The position numbers and the translations under genes are program-made. Under the pieces are notes generated by a model that saw only the letters and a program-made list of their open reading frames with translations, was not told where the DNA came from and searched no databases. A stretch of DNA of 64,000 nucleotides from Bacteroidota bacterium (lineage in GTDB: Bacteria; Bacteroidota; Bacteroidia; Flavobacteriales; Flavobacteriaceae), in NCBI GenBank assembly GCA_023446155.1, contig JAEXIT010000001.1, forward strand, positions 1 through 64,000. The letters run 5' to 3'. Positions 18,006 to 25,634 of the stretch are shown here, in pieces. Position 1 is the first letter of the stretch. The number at the start of each line of letters is the position of its first letter.

Positions 18006-18959
18006 ATGAAAAAATATACCAACACAGGAAATAAAGATACCCGTTCCGGTTTCGGAGCAGGATTAACCGAATTAGGACAAAAGAACGAAAATGTAGTTGC
18101 CCTTTGCGCCGATTTGATCGGATCGTTAAAAATGGATGATTTCAAAAAGAACCATCCGGAGCGTTTTTTCCAGATCGGAATTGCCGAGGCAAACATGATT
18201 GGAATCGCAGCAGGAATGACTATTGGCGGTAAGATTCCATTTACCGGAACATTCGCCAACTTCTCAACCGGACGTGTTTACGATCAGATTCGTCAGTCGG
18301 TTGCCTATTCGGACAAAAACGTAAAAATCTGTGCTTCGCACGCTGGTTTAACCTTAGGAGAAGACGGTGCTACACACCAAATTCTGGAAGATATCGGTTT
18401 GATGAAAATGTTACCGGGAATGACGGTAATCAACACTTGTGATTACAACCAGACCAAAGCAGCCACTTTAGCAATTGCCGATCACCACGGTCCGGTATAT
18501 TTGCGTTTTGGTCGTCCGTCGGTTCCAAACTTCACACCTGAAAACGGAACTTTCGAAATTGGAAAAGCAGTTTTACTAAACGAAGGTACCGATGTAACCA
18601 TTATCGCTACCGGACACTTAGTATGGGAAGCGTTAATTGCTGCTGAAGCATTGGAAGCAAAAGGAATCAGCGCTGAAGTAATCAACATTCATACGATCAA
18701 ACCATTGGACGAAGAAGCCATTCTTAAATCGGTTGCAAAAACCGGATGTGTGGTAACGGCCGAAGAGCACAATATGCTTGGTGGTTTAGGCGAAAGCGTT
18801 GCCCGTACCCTATCGTTACACAATCCAGCACCACAAGAATACGTTGCCGTTCAGGATAGTTTTGGCGAAAGCGGAACTCCGGATCAGTTAATGGAGAAAT
18901 ATAAACTTAACAACGAAGCGATCACCGCAGCGGCTGAAAAAGTTGTAAAGCGTAAATAA
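18006..18959 (+). CDS. Transketolase, C-terminal subunit
   Basis: The 317 residues comprise the pyrimidine-binding domain (about 1-170), with the catalytic Glu in QIGIAEANMIGIAAG and the block HAGLTLGEDGATHQ, followed by the transketolase C-terminal domain (about 190-310, with TAEEHNMLGGLGESVA). It must pair with the product of the preceding gene to form an active enzyme. Transcription ends at the strong bidirectional terminator 5 bp behind it. Confidence 0.95.
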   Translation: MKKYTNTGNKDTRSGFGAGLTELGQKNENVVALCADLIGSLKMDDFKKNHPERFFQIGIAEANMIGIAAGMTIGGKIPFTGTFANFSTGRVYDQIRQSVAYSDKNVKICASHAGLTLGEDGATHQILEDIGLMKMLPGMTVINTCDYNQTKAATLAIADHHGPVYLRFGRPSVPNFTPENGTFEIGKAVLLNEGTDVTIIATGHLVWEALIAAEALEAKGISAEVINIHTIKPLDEEAILKSVAKTGCVVTAEEHNMLGGLGESVARTLSLHNPAPQEYVAVQDSFGESGTPDQLMEKYKLNNEAITAAAEKVVKRK

Positions 18960-18963
18960 TCTA

Positions 18964-19021
18964 AAATTTAAGTCATAAAAAAACCTCCGCAAATGCGGAG
19001 GTTTTTTTATGACTTAAATTT
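18964..19021. terminator. Bidirectional terminator in a 58-bp perfect palindrome
   Basis: Two perfectly complementary 28-base arms (18964-18991 and 18994-19021) flank AA. The core CCTCCGCA/TGCGGAGG is flanked by seven A on the left and seven T on the right, so it can terminate both the transketolase operon (+) and the FKBP gene (-). The perfect pairing continues beyond the A/T tracts through AAATTTAAGTCAT and its complement. Confidence 0.9.
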
Positions 19022-19023
19022 AA

Positions 19024-19923
19024 TTAATGACAACTTGGGTCTAAATGTTTCTTTTTACCGTTACCATTTTCACAGGTTGGAATCTGATCATAAGTATATT
19101 GTGCTCCAGAAGTCGATCCTGGAATACGGATTTCGTCTTTTGTTAAAACACCATCGTTATCATCGTCGATATCAAAAACATCGGCTACACCATCACCATC
19201 CGTATCGATTAGCACTCCGTTGGCATCAAAACCGTATTCATAACGCGACAAGACACCGTCACCATCCTGATCTAAGAACTGGATATCAAATAATTTAAAT
19301 GTGAACACCAATGGTGAATATTCCGGAATACTTCCTACATAACTCGCATAATATCCTAAACCTGACGGCAGGAATACCACACCGGCTCCGTAATCTTCGT
19401 AACGCAATGTTCCGTCCGGATTTTCGACAGCCACCCCTCTTTTAAATTCCGGAAAAATATATTCCCATCCTTTAATAGCTCCTAAAAGGCCAATTTCGGT
19501 TGCATTTGGCGCATAATCAAACTGACCGTCATTTAACAACAAGCCACGGTAAGACGTATATACTTTATCAATACCACAAGGTGCATCTCCGGTACCGGCT
19601 GCCAGTTTCAGATAATATACCTTATATTCTATATTGTGCAATTTTACAATTTTAGTTTGCAACGGATAGGTTGTCTGATCCCAGATTGAAACCTGTGAAC
19701 CACCTTCCGGGATGGCTGTAATGGTTGTTTCATTCACATCACCATGAACATTATGAGTCACCTCGATATAGTGTGTTTTCAAATAATTTTCAATAGCTAC
19801 GATATCTGAAGCAAATTGTTGACCGTAATCCCGGACTTCAACAGTAGAATTACTATTGTCATCACAGGCAAAAAGAGTTGCCATTAACAATGCACTTCCC
19901 ACTATCTTAAAGAATCTATTCAT
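19024..19923 (-). CDS. FKBP-type peptidyl-prolyl isomerase lipoprotein with calcium-repeat tail
   Basis: The protein of 299 residues has a lipoprotein signal ending LFAC (Cys20), so it is lipid-anchored. An FKBP-like domain covers about 100-230, with VYTSYRGLLLNDGQFD, a core Gly-Trp (IKGWEYIFPEF) and the closing LVFTFKLFDIQ. The C-terminal tail (about 230-275) carries Asp-rich, thrombospondin type 3-like calcium motifs (DQDGDG, DTDGDG, DIDDDNDG). It probably helps fold surface proteins. It is similar in style to GldI, but I cannot assign it to gliding. It shares a terminator with the transketolase operon. Confidence 0.85.
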   Translation of the reverse strand: MNRFFKIVGSALLMATLFACDDNSNSTVEVRDYGQQFASDIVAIENYLKTHYIEVTHNVHGDVNETTITAIPEGGSQVSIWDQTTYPLQTKIVKLHNIEYKVYYLKLAAGTGDAPCGIDKVYTSYRGLLLNDGQFDYAPNATEIGLLGAIKGWEYIFPEFKRGVAVENPDGTLRYEDYGAGVVFLPSGLGYYASYVGSIPEYSPLVFTFKLFDIQFLDQDGDGVLSRYEYGFDANGVLIDTDGDGVADVFDIDDDNDGVLTKDEIRIPGSTSGAQYTYDQIPTCENGNGKKKHLDPSCH

Positions 19924-19972
19924 TATTACTAAAATTTAACGGTGCAAGATACAATTTTCCTTTATTTTTGTT

Positions 19973-19980
19973 TTAATATT
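19973..19980 (+). promoter_or_regulatory. Promoter -7 element of the S4 gene
   Basis: TATTTTTG matches TAnnTTTG and lies 23 bp before the ATG at 20004. A -33 element was not identified. Confidence 0.4.
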
Positions 19981-20003
19981 AACATCGAATTTTGAATTTT
20001 CAT

Positions 20004-20399
20004 ATGAGAGTGGATAAATATTTGTGGTGTGTCCGCTACTACAAAACGCGAAACATTGCTACTGAGGCGTGTAAGAAAGGACATATCACCGTAAATGGGC
20101 AGGCTGCCAAACCTTCACGAGAAGTTTTTCCTACCGATAAAATCACCTTACGCAGAGACCAAATCAACTATATTTTAACCGTTTTGGATATTCCCGCCAA
20201 TCGGGTCGGCCCAAAACTGGTCGATATTTACCGTAAAGACGAAACCCCGGCAGAGGCTTTTGAACATTTGGAATTACTCCGACTTTCCAAAGAACACTAC
20301 CGAGCCAAAGGCACCGGACGACCAACCAAAAAAGACCGTCGCGATATAGACGATTATACCGACGAACCCACTATTGATTTTGAAGATGACCACATTTAA
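20004..20399 (+). CDS. S4-domain RNA-binding protein, Hsp15-like
   Basis: The protein of 131 residues starts MRVDKYLWCVRYYKTR, the usual start of an S4 domain (about 1-65, with GHITVNGQAAKPSREV). The acidic C-terminal tail (DDYTDEPTIDFEDDHI) is unusual. Hsp15 (HslR) rescues 50S subunits carrying stalled nascent chains in E. coli. The frame is open from 19992, but the ATG at 20004 fits the family better. Its end overlaps the following methyltransferase gene by 14 bp. Confidence 0.88.
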   Translation: MRVDKYLWCVRYYKTRNIATEACKKGHITVNGQAAKPSREVFPTDKITLRRDQINYILTVLDIPANRVGPKLVDIYRKDETPAEAFEHLELLRLSKEHYRAKGTGRPTKKDRRDIDDYTDEPTIDFEDDHI

Positions 20400-20970
20400 T
20401 AAAGACTATTGGGAAAACCGTTATCGAAACGACGAAGCCCCATGGGATGCCGGTACAATAACCGCTCCGATGAAAGCATACATTGATCAAATCACCGATA
20501 AAAACCTCACGATATTGATTCCGGGTGCCGGTAATGCACATGAGTTGGATTATCTTTTTTCGCAAGGCTTTCACAATGTATATGTGATTGACCTGGCGCC
20601 GACACCTTTAGAGAACATCAAATTACGAAATCCTGATTTCCCGGAATCCCAATTAATACAGGGTGATTTTTTCGAGTTAAAACACACTTTTGATCTTATA
20701 TTGGAACAAACCTTTTTCTGTGCTCTATCGCCGGAATTACGTTCGCAATACGCCGCAAAAATGCACGGGACTCTAAACCCGGGCGGAAAAATAGCCGGTG
20801 TATTATTTGACTTTCCGCTTACTGAAGTCGGCCCTCCATTTGGCGGAAGCGAAACCGAATACCGTAACTTATTTTCGGACACTTTTACGATTAAGACTCT
20901 GGAAAGAGCACACAATTCAATAAAACCGAGACAGGATCGGGAACTGTTTTTTATCTTTGAAAAAAAATAA
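20386..20970 (+). CDS. TPMT-family SAM-dependent methyltransferase
   Basis: Member of the thiopurine S-methyltransferase family. It has 194 residues when started at the ATG inside the end of the S4 gene. The N-terminal FNKDYWENRYRNDEAPWDAG is the family hallmark. The SAM site is ILIPGAGNAHEL, with the acidic loop end VIDLAPTPLEN. Then come GDFFEL and the PPFGGSETEY block near the C-terminus. Bacterial relatives detoxify selenium, tellurium or thiol compounds; the substrate here is unknown. Translational coupling to the S4 gene is likely. Confidence 0.85.
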   Translation: MTTFNKDYWENRYRNDEAPWDAGTITAPMKAYIDQITDKNLTILIPGAGNAHELDYLFSQGFHNVYVIDLAPTPLENIKLRNPDFPESQLIQGDFFELKHTFDLILEQTFFCALSPELRSQYAAKMHGTLNPGGKIAGVLFDFPLTEVGPPFGGSETEYRNLFSDTFTIKTLERAHNSIKPRQDRELFFIFEKK

Positions 20971-20990
20971 CACACAACAACACAACAACC

Positions 20991-21485
20991 ATGAAGAATA
21001 TCATTCTGACACAACAGGAAATCAATCATAAAACCAAACGAATCGCGTATCAGATCTACGAAACTTTTGCCGACGAGCAGGAAGTGGTTTTGGCCGGAAT
21101 TGCAGCCAACGGTTATATTTTCGCTCAGAAAATAGCCCGTGAACTGGAACAGATATCCGACCTTACCATCGTATTATGCGAAGTTAAAATCAATAAAACC
21201 CAGCCACAGGAACCGATACAGACTTCGCTAACCCCGGAAGAATACACCAATAAAAACCTGGTATTAATCGACGATGTATTAAACTCCGGCACTACTTTAA
21301 TCTACGGTGTCAAGCATTTTCTTGACGTACCGTTAAAGAAATTCAAGACAGCGGTGTTAGTAGACCGAAACCACAAGAAATACCCGGTAAAAGCCGATTT
21401 TAAAGGATTATCCTTATCCACTTCCCTATTGGAACACATACAGGTGGTTTTTGAGGCAACGGAAGAATACGCGTATTTAAGCTAA
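20991..21485 (+). CDS. Phosphoribosyltransferase (PyrR-like)
   Basis: The protein of 164 residues has the type I PRPP-binding motif LVLIDDVLNSGTTL near residues 87-100 and a substrate loop near KINKTQPQEP. The sequence resembles the PyrR/uracil phosphoribosyltransferase group. No pyrimidine operon or PyrR-binding leader is nearby, so an attenuator role cannot be claimed. It lies 20 bp after the methyltransferase gene on the same strand. Its last 9 bases overlap the convergent shikimate kinase gene. Confidence 0.85.
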   Translation: MKNIILTQQEINHKTKRIAYQIYETFADEQEVVLAGIAANGYIFAQKIARELEQISDLTIVLCEVKINKTQPQEPIQTSLTPEEYTNKNLVLIDDVLNSGTTLIYGVKHFLDVPLKKFKTAVLVDRNHKKYPVKADFKGLSLSTSLLEHIQVVFEATEEYAYLS

Positions 21486-21995
21486 GAGTCCGTTTATTTC
21501 ATCTACAATAACGTCAGGATTTTTACCATCGACCGACACTATATGTTTCGCCTGATGGTAAAAATAACTCCTGTCGAAAAGGTGTTTTGCAATAAACTCC
21601 TCCACTTCCTCATCTTTTAATCCGGCCAATAACGGTCGGTTATCGCGTTCACTTTCCAAACGCATGAGCAGCTCTTTTATGGATGCTTTCAGATAAACGG
21701 ATGTAATACCCTCCAATTTTAGAAACTCGTGATTATTGGCATAGCAGGGAGCGCCACCGCCAAGACTCAATATATAATTGTCGTTTTCGGCGATAAACGA
21801 TTTGAGTTTTTCGTGTTCCAGTTTACGAAATTTGATTTCCCCGGATTCGGAAAATAATTCCGGGATGGTTTTTTGGGTTGCTTCTTCAATAATTTGATCC
21901 AGATCGAAAGCCGGAATCGAAGTCTTTTGCGACAATAATTTCCCAATTGTGGACTTTCCCGATCCCATATAACCTATAAGAATAATTTTATGCAT
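21477..21995 (-). CDS. aroK: Shikimate kinase
   Basis: Phosphorylates shikimate in aromatic amino acid synthesis. The 172 residues match the family length. Walker A is GYMGSGKSTIGK at 8-19, the substrate Asp lies in FDLDQIIEE, the Arg lies in FRKLEHEKL, and SLGGGAPC is the glycine-rich substrate loop. The lid Arg is in RDNRPLL. No other aro genes are adjacent. It is convergent with the phosphoribosyltransferase gene and overlaps it by 9 bp. Confidence 0.95.
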   Translation of the reverse strand: MHKIILIGYMGSGKSTIGKLLSQKTSIPAFDLDQIIEEATQKTIPELFSESGEIKFRKLEHEKLKSFIAENDNYILSLGGGAPCYANNHEFLKLEGITSVYLKASIKELLMRLESERDNRPLLAGLKDEEVEEFIAKHLFDRSYFYHQAKHIVSVDGKNPDVIVDEINGLLA

Positions 21996-22068
21996 ACTAA
22001 TAAATGTCTCGTTAACAGAAACTTAAAAAAAGGCTTTAAAAAAAACACAAATTTAAACCAAAAAAGTC

Positions 22069-22098
22069 TTGGATAATAAAAAATAGGCCTTATATTTG
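22069..22098 (+). promoter_or_regulatory. Promoter of the tRNA-Lys pair
   Basis: TTG at 22069-22071 and TATATTTG at 22091-22098 are separated by 19 bp, and the first tRNA begins 25 bp later. Confidence 0.65.
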
Positions 22099-22123
22099 CA
22101 CCCGCAATCAGGAAATGATTACA

Positions 22124-22196
22124 GACTCGGTAGCTCAGCTGGTAGAGCACATCACTTTTAATGATGGGGTCCTGGGTTCGAATCCCAGCCGGGTCA
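22124..22196 (+). tRNA. tRNA-Lys (anticodon TTT), copy 1
   Basis: The 73 bases fold as a cloverleaf. The acceptor stem GACTCGG/CCGGGTC has one wobble pair, the D arm is GCTCAGCTGGTAGAGC, and the anticodon stem CATCA/TGATG encloses CTTTTAA. The T arm is CTGGGTTCGAATCCCAG, and the discriminator base is A. CCA is not encoded. It is followed 33 bp later by an identical copy. Confidence 0.96.
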
Positions 22197-22229
22197 CAAA
22201 ATGACCTAAATTTATTTCTTGAAAGCGCA

Positions 22230-22302
22230 GACTCGGTAGCTCAGCTGGTAGAGCACATCACTTTTAATGATGGGGTCCTGGGTTCGAATCCCAGCCGGGT
22301 CA
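22230..22302 (+). tRNA. tRNA-Lys (anticodon TTT), copy 2; ICE attachment gene
   Basis: It is identical to copy 1 over all 73 bases. The integrative element begins directly downstream: a damaged repeat of its 3' end and a tyrosine integrase gene follow within 270 bp. The 3' half of this gene is therefore the likely attachment core, and the gene remains intact. Confidence 0.95.
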
Positions 22303-22307
22303 CGTCT

Positions 22308-22324
22308 AATCCCAGCGGGATCAC
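22308..22324 (+). repeat. Degenerate repeat of the tRNA-Lys 3' end
   Basis: AATCCCAGCGGGATCAC resembles AATCCCAGCCGGGTCAC of the tRNA T arm and acceptor end, with two differences. It lies 5 bp after copy 2. It may be part of the attachment site or a scar of an earlier insertion in the same tRNA. Confidence 0.5.
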
Positions 22325-22335
22325 AGATTGTCAGA

Positions 22336-22360
22336 AAAAGCACACGTAAAGTGTGCTTTT
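22336..22360 (+). terminator. Terminator after the tRNA-Lys genes
   Basis: AAAAGCACAC and GTGTGCTTTT pair around GTAAA, and a T-run follows, so this works for the + strand tRNA transcript. Confidence 0.75.
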
Positions 22361-22436
22361 TTCGTTTAAATACGTCTCAAAAAGCATTTTCTAGTAAAAA
22401 GTAAACCAACGGAAACCATACTAATTCACAAAAAAT

Positions 22437-22481
22437 GGTTACCAATTCGGTTACCAATTTTGTTTTTTAAATTGGGTAACC
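22437..22481. repeat. GGTTACC repeats, candidate integrase arm sites
   Basis: GGTTACCAAT occurs at 22437-22446 and 22449-22458, and the inverted ATTGGGTAACC at 22471-22481. This cluster lies between the tRNA and the integrase gene, where arm-type or accessory binding sites of a lambda-like integrase are expected. It could instead be an operator controlling int. Confidence 0.45.
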
Positions 22482-22569
22482 GATTTTTCTTGAACTGGTG
22501 TAATGTGTGGTTTTAAGGAATTTCAATTTGTTGCGGTATAACCGGTAAAAATTAATTGATAACTTAAAA

Positions 22570-23865
22570 ATGAGGAAAATGAAAGACAATCAAAAACTTT
22601 CGATTTTATTTTGGCTCTTCAGAGCCAAAGCAGGGAAAAAAGATGGCAAAGCACCATTATATGCCCGTATAACTATTGACAACTCGTATGAAGAAATATC
22701 ACTTCAAGTAAAGGTGCATCCGGATGATTGGGATGTAAACCTCAAAAAAGACATTTCGAATACGGCAGAATCAAAAAAGATTAACCATGTTGTTAATCAA
22801 GCTGAAGTTGACCTAAAACGTTTTTTCACCAGATTACAGTCAACGCATGAGGACATTCTCCCTATCATGCTCAAAAATGTGTTTAACGGCAAAGACCCAA
22901 TGGCTCATTTAATGCTCGATCGTTCTTCCAAGACAAGCACGATACTTGAGGCATTCGACCAATATATCAAACTATTTGGCTTAAAAGTAGCAAACAAAAA
23001 AAGATCAGGGGGAACACATAGTCACTGGAAAACAGCTCGAAACAAAGTAGCGGAATTTATTAGGTTCAAATATGGAATAGAAGACTTTGACCTAAAAAGA
23101 ATTACTTATGATTTTGCAGAGGATTTTTTCAACTATCACACGCTTGAGGCTGATGTTATACTCTCCGAAAATACAGCGAAAGGGTATGTTAAAAAGACAA
23201 GACAAATATTAAAACGCTGCAAAAAAAGTGAACTAATCAAATCAAATCCCTTTCAAGATTTTATCTGTGCAGGTGAAGACCCAGAAGTTATCCCTCTTGA
23301 ACTGCCTCAGATTAAAAATATCTTGGAAAAAAAGATGCCGGCAAAGCTATTGGAGGAAATTCGAGACGTCTTTATTTTTCAATGCTTTACTGGTTTTTCG
23401 TATAAAGATCTCTTCGAGTTAACAAAGGACTGTGTTAAAGAAGTTGGCATCAACCATGAAAAATGGCTTTCAAGACAACGTGAAAAAACAGACGTAAATG
23501 AAATGGTGCCTCTTTTGCCCATTGCCCATAAAATAATTGAAAAGTACGAAAACCACGTATTTTGCGTAAAAAATAATCGATTGCTTCCCGTTAACAGCAA
23601 TAGTCGCTATAATAGGTATTTGAAAGAAATTGCGAATATCTGCGGGATAGAAAAGCGCTTACACACGCATTTAGCAAGACACACTTTTGCTGACCTAATG
23701 TTAAATAGCGATATGCCATTGGAGGATGTGAGTAAATTACTGGGACATAAAAGTATTCGTACTACTCAAAAATATGCTAAAATCAGAAAGACAAGGATAA
23801 GTCGAAATCTAAACCGTGTTAAAGAAGAACTGTTTACTGAAACAGGCGACATTATAGCTGTATAA
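22570..23865 (+). CDS. int: Tyrosine-type site-specific integrase
   Basis: Catalyses integration and excision of the element. It has 431 residues. An N-terminal arm-binding domain (about 10-100) is followed by a SAM-like core-binding domain (about 125-235) and the catalytic domain (about 245-410). Visible catalytic residues are the Lys region, HLARH at 367-371, LGH at 391-393 and the nucleophile Tyr402 in TTQKYAK. The first conserved Arg is missing: the box reads TGFSYKD, with Ser at 277. IntDOT of CTnDOT is known to lack this Arg as well. A second ATG at 22579 is also possible as start. Confidence 0.93.
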   Translation: MRKMKDNQKLSILFWLFRAKAGKKDGKAPLYARITIDNSYEEISLQVKVHPDDWDVNLKKDISNTAESKKINHVVNQAEVDLKRFFTRLQSTHEDILPIMLKNVFNGKDPMAHLMLDRSSKTSTILEAFDQYIKLFGLKVANKKRSGGTHSHWKTARNKVAEFIRFKYGIEDFDLKRITYDFAEDFFNYHTLEADVILSENTAKGYVKKTRQILKRCKKSELIKSNPFQDFICAGEDPEVIPLELPQIKNILEKKMPAKLLEEIRDVFIFQCFTGFSYKDLFELTKDCVKEVGINHEKWLSRQREKTDVNEMVPLLPIAHKIIEKYENHVFCVKNNRLLPVNSNSRYNRYLKEIANICGIEKRLHTHLARHTFADLMLNSDMPLEDVSKLLGHKSIRTTQKYAKIRKTRISRNLNRVKEELFTETGDIIAV

Positions 23866-23884
23866 ATATATCCTTCATAATCAA

Positions 23885-23912
23885 AAAGCCGTCGCATTAA
23901 TACGACGGCTTT
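23885..23912. terminator. Bidirectional terminator between int and the HTH genes
   Basis: AAAGCCGTCG pairs with CGACGGCTTT around an AT-rich 8-base loop. It lies 19 bp after the int stop and 3 bp before the convergent small gene. Confidence 0.8.
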
Positions 23913-23915
23913 ATT

Positions 23916-24131
23916 TTATTCTTTGTTCCATATCCAATTCCAGGCATGCACCTTCCAGTCCCTTATTTTATTACCCCGGCAATTTTCCCATTTCTTGCCT
24001 TCATAATAATTAAAAAAGTCAATGGCTGACTCTTTGCGCCCTTTTTTTTGAAGAAAATAAATAATAACATGGTCAAGTAGAGGAGGCACTTGTGCTCCAA
24101 ATCCAGTAACAGACGAAACAATCTTAGCCAC
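23916..24131 (-). CDS. Small conserved mobile-element protein
   Basis: A 71-residue protein with FFNYYEGKKWE and NKIRDWKVHAWNWI. This pattern (a YYE segment then a DWK..W helix) recurs, from memory, at the C-termini of phage and mobile-element DNA-binding proteins in Bacteroidota. It overlaps the start-side neighbour, the HTH gene, by 8 bp, suggesting coupled translation. It could be the C-terminal part of what is a single regulator elsewhere. The exact role is unknown. Confidence 0.6.
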   Translation of the reverse strand: MAKIVSSVTGFGAQVPPLLDHVIIYFLQKKGRKESAIDFFNYYEGKKWENCRGNKIRDWKVHAWNWIWNKE

Positions 24132-24438
24132 GTACTTTTCTTTTTACCCGATTCTCCTCAAACATATCAACAATATCTTGTCTGTCGTAGTATATCGAAC
24201 CGCCAATCTTGGAAAACTTTATTACTCCAGAATTACGCATTGTCTGCAACTTACCATGTGATAGGCCTAAAAGCTTCCTAACTTCATTTGATTTCATCCA
24301 TTTCTTTTCAAATGGTCCTTTGTCAGCAAGCGCTTTAACTTCATTTAATAATTCAATTCTAAACTTATCTAAACCCAATAACAATTCCTTTTTAATTAGA
24401 ATGGCCGCTTTTGCAATAATCTCTACTTGTTCATCCAT
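24124..24438 (-). CDS. Helix-turn-helix protein, excisionase-like
   Basis: The 104 residues comprise an N-terminal helix (about 1-38) and a MerR/excisionase-like HTH_17 domain (about 45-95): WMKSNEVRKLLGLSHGKLQTM, then a wing with FSKIGGSIYYDRQDIVDM. Proteins of this kind sit next to integrases in Bacteroidetes ICEs and act as excisionases or regulators. It ends with a basic tail (RVKRKVRG). It is encoded convergently with int, and a direct role in excision is inferred. Confidence 0.8.
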   Translation of the reverse strand: MDEQVEIIAKAAILIKKELLLGLDKFRIELLNEVKALADKGPFEKKWMKSNEVRKLLGLSHGKLQTMRNSGVIKFSKIGGSIYYDRQDIVDMFEENRVKRKVRG

Positions 24439-24476
24439 AATCCCTCATTAGTATTAATAAATCTTCAACATCTAAC

Positions 24477-24761
24477 CTATTCCGGAAAAAAGATCTTACT
24501 CCCTATATTATTTTTAAAGGATGGAATGTATTTGATGTATCCGTAGTCACTTAAATCCCTTACGCACTTATTATAAGTATTGGATGAGGATATCTTGGCT
24601 ATCTTCATAATCTGGTGACTAAAGGCTGTAACAGGGTTAACAAAATTACATTCTCTACGATACTCAAGTAGTGATGCATAAATACCAATATGCGTTGTAC
24701 TTATCCGTGCATCTTTTGAAATTGCAGAAAAAAAATCACTAAGCGTTTTTAAACTTTCCAT
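24477..24761 (-). CDS. Small winged-helix-like protein
   Basis: The 94 residues are predicted to be mostly helical. A middle region, TAFSHQIMKIAKISSSNTYNKCVRDLSDYGYIKYIPS, looks like a winged helix: the SSNTYNKC part resembles a recognition helix and DYGYIKYIPS a wing. Proteins like this accompany the HTH gene in related ICEs, from memory. It is separated by one base from the next upstream gene and probably belongs to the same operon. The function is likely regulatory but unproven. Confidence 0.55.
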   Translation of the reverse strand: MESLKTLSDFFSAISKDARISTTHIGIYASLLEYRRECNFVNPVTAFSHQIMKIAKISSSNTYNKCVRDLSDYGYIKYIPSFKNNIGSKIFFPE

Positions 24762-24762
24762 A

Positions 24763-25596
24763 TCATCTCAACTTCATTCTTGTTCCATTACGTTTAGTCA
24801 CTTTCTGAGAAGTCTTTACCGAATTTACTCCCGTAACCTGCTCAGGCTTTGCGAGCTTGACTTTTGAACTCACCCGATTACTATCAGATTCTTTGAGACG
24901 AAAATCACCTGAAGCAGTTTTGTCGTTAAAGTCTAGCTTTAAAAACTTGCCTCCCTTTTTTAAGCTTTTGCCCGATAGCAATTGGTACGCTTCTCTATTA
25001 TTCAGTTCCCACCTATCATTTGCATCAAAAAAACGCTCCCTAATCTGTGATGGTTCCCGCCTGTCGCTTAAAATCGCATAAAATCCTTCGAACTGATATT
25101 TCCCATTACTGTCCTTCTTGAATCGAAGCTGATGCTTCTGAACTTCATTATTATTTATCTCAATTTCAATCGGAAGTTTAAACTTTTTCAAACCCTGATC
25201 TATTTTTGATCTAAAGTCTTTGTCATCTATTTCGAATCCGGCTTTTCTAACCTGTCCTTGTAATGAGCGTATCTGTTCTTTTGCTTTACGCTCTTCGCGG
25301 CGTACGCCAATGCGAACCCAAATTGTTGCAATAATTAGTCTTCGGAGCAAACGTAGTAATCGGTTTGGATAAAGCTGTCTCTCCAAGCTTCTGCGCTCTT
25401 CCCTCAGCATTTTCAATGAAAAACGCTCTTCCCTTATCTTGGTTCCCGCATACTTATTTGCGATCATATCATAATAAAGCAGCTTATCGCGTTTTAGCAT
25501 TGTATTCGTCGACAAGCTGAACGAAAAAATATTGGAAATCCGTTGCTCCTTCGCACGCCACTTTTCAATGGCACCTTCTACCCTGTTTGCTCCCAT
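24763..25596 (-). CDS. DUF3945-like ICE protein with N-terminal coiled-coil region
   Basis: The 277 residues begin with a highly charged Arg/Lys/Glu-rich helical part (about 1-125, with LREERRSLERQLY) that may include one hydrophobic patch (LLRLLRRLIIATIWVRIG). The C-terminal part contains WELNNREAYQLLSGKSLKK and FLKLDFNDKTASGDFRLK, which match the module in the gene at 26295-27173. That module is DUF3945-like and typical of Bacteroidetes conjugative elements. The function is unknown; DNA or nucleoprotein binding is possible given the basic tail. Confidence 0.6.
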   Translation of the reverse strand: MGANRVEGAIEKWRAKEQRISNIFSFSLSTNTMLKRDKLLYYDMIANKYAGTKIREERFSLKMLREERRSLERQLYPNRLLRLLRRLIIATIWVRIGVRREERKAKEQIRSLQGQVRKAGFEIDDKDFRSKIDQGLKKFKLPIEIEINNNEVQKHQLRFKKDSNGKYQFEGFYAILSDRREPSQIRERFFDANDRWELNNREAYQLLSGKSLKKGGKFLKLDFNDKTASGDFRLKESDSNRVSSKVKLAKPEQVTGVNSVKTSQKVTKRNGTRMKLR

Positions 25597-25634
25597 GACT
25601 ATTATTCTAATTACGTTAAACTTTCAGTGTAATT

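Noticed and set aside
17964..18006. Frameshift splitting transketolase
   Set aside because: Both halves end and start at domain borders with a 41-bp gap; split transketolases are normal in this phylum.
22124..22302. Assembly duplication of the tRNA-Lys gene
   Set aside because: The sequences around the two copies differ and tandem identical tRNAs are common, so a real duplication is simpler.
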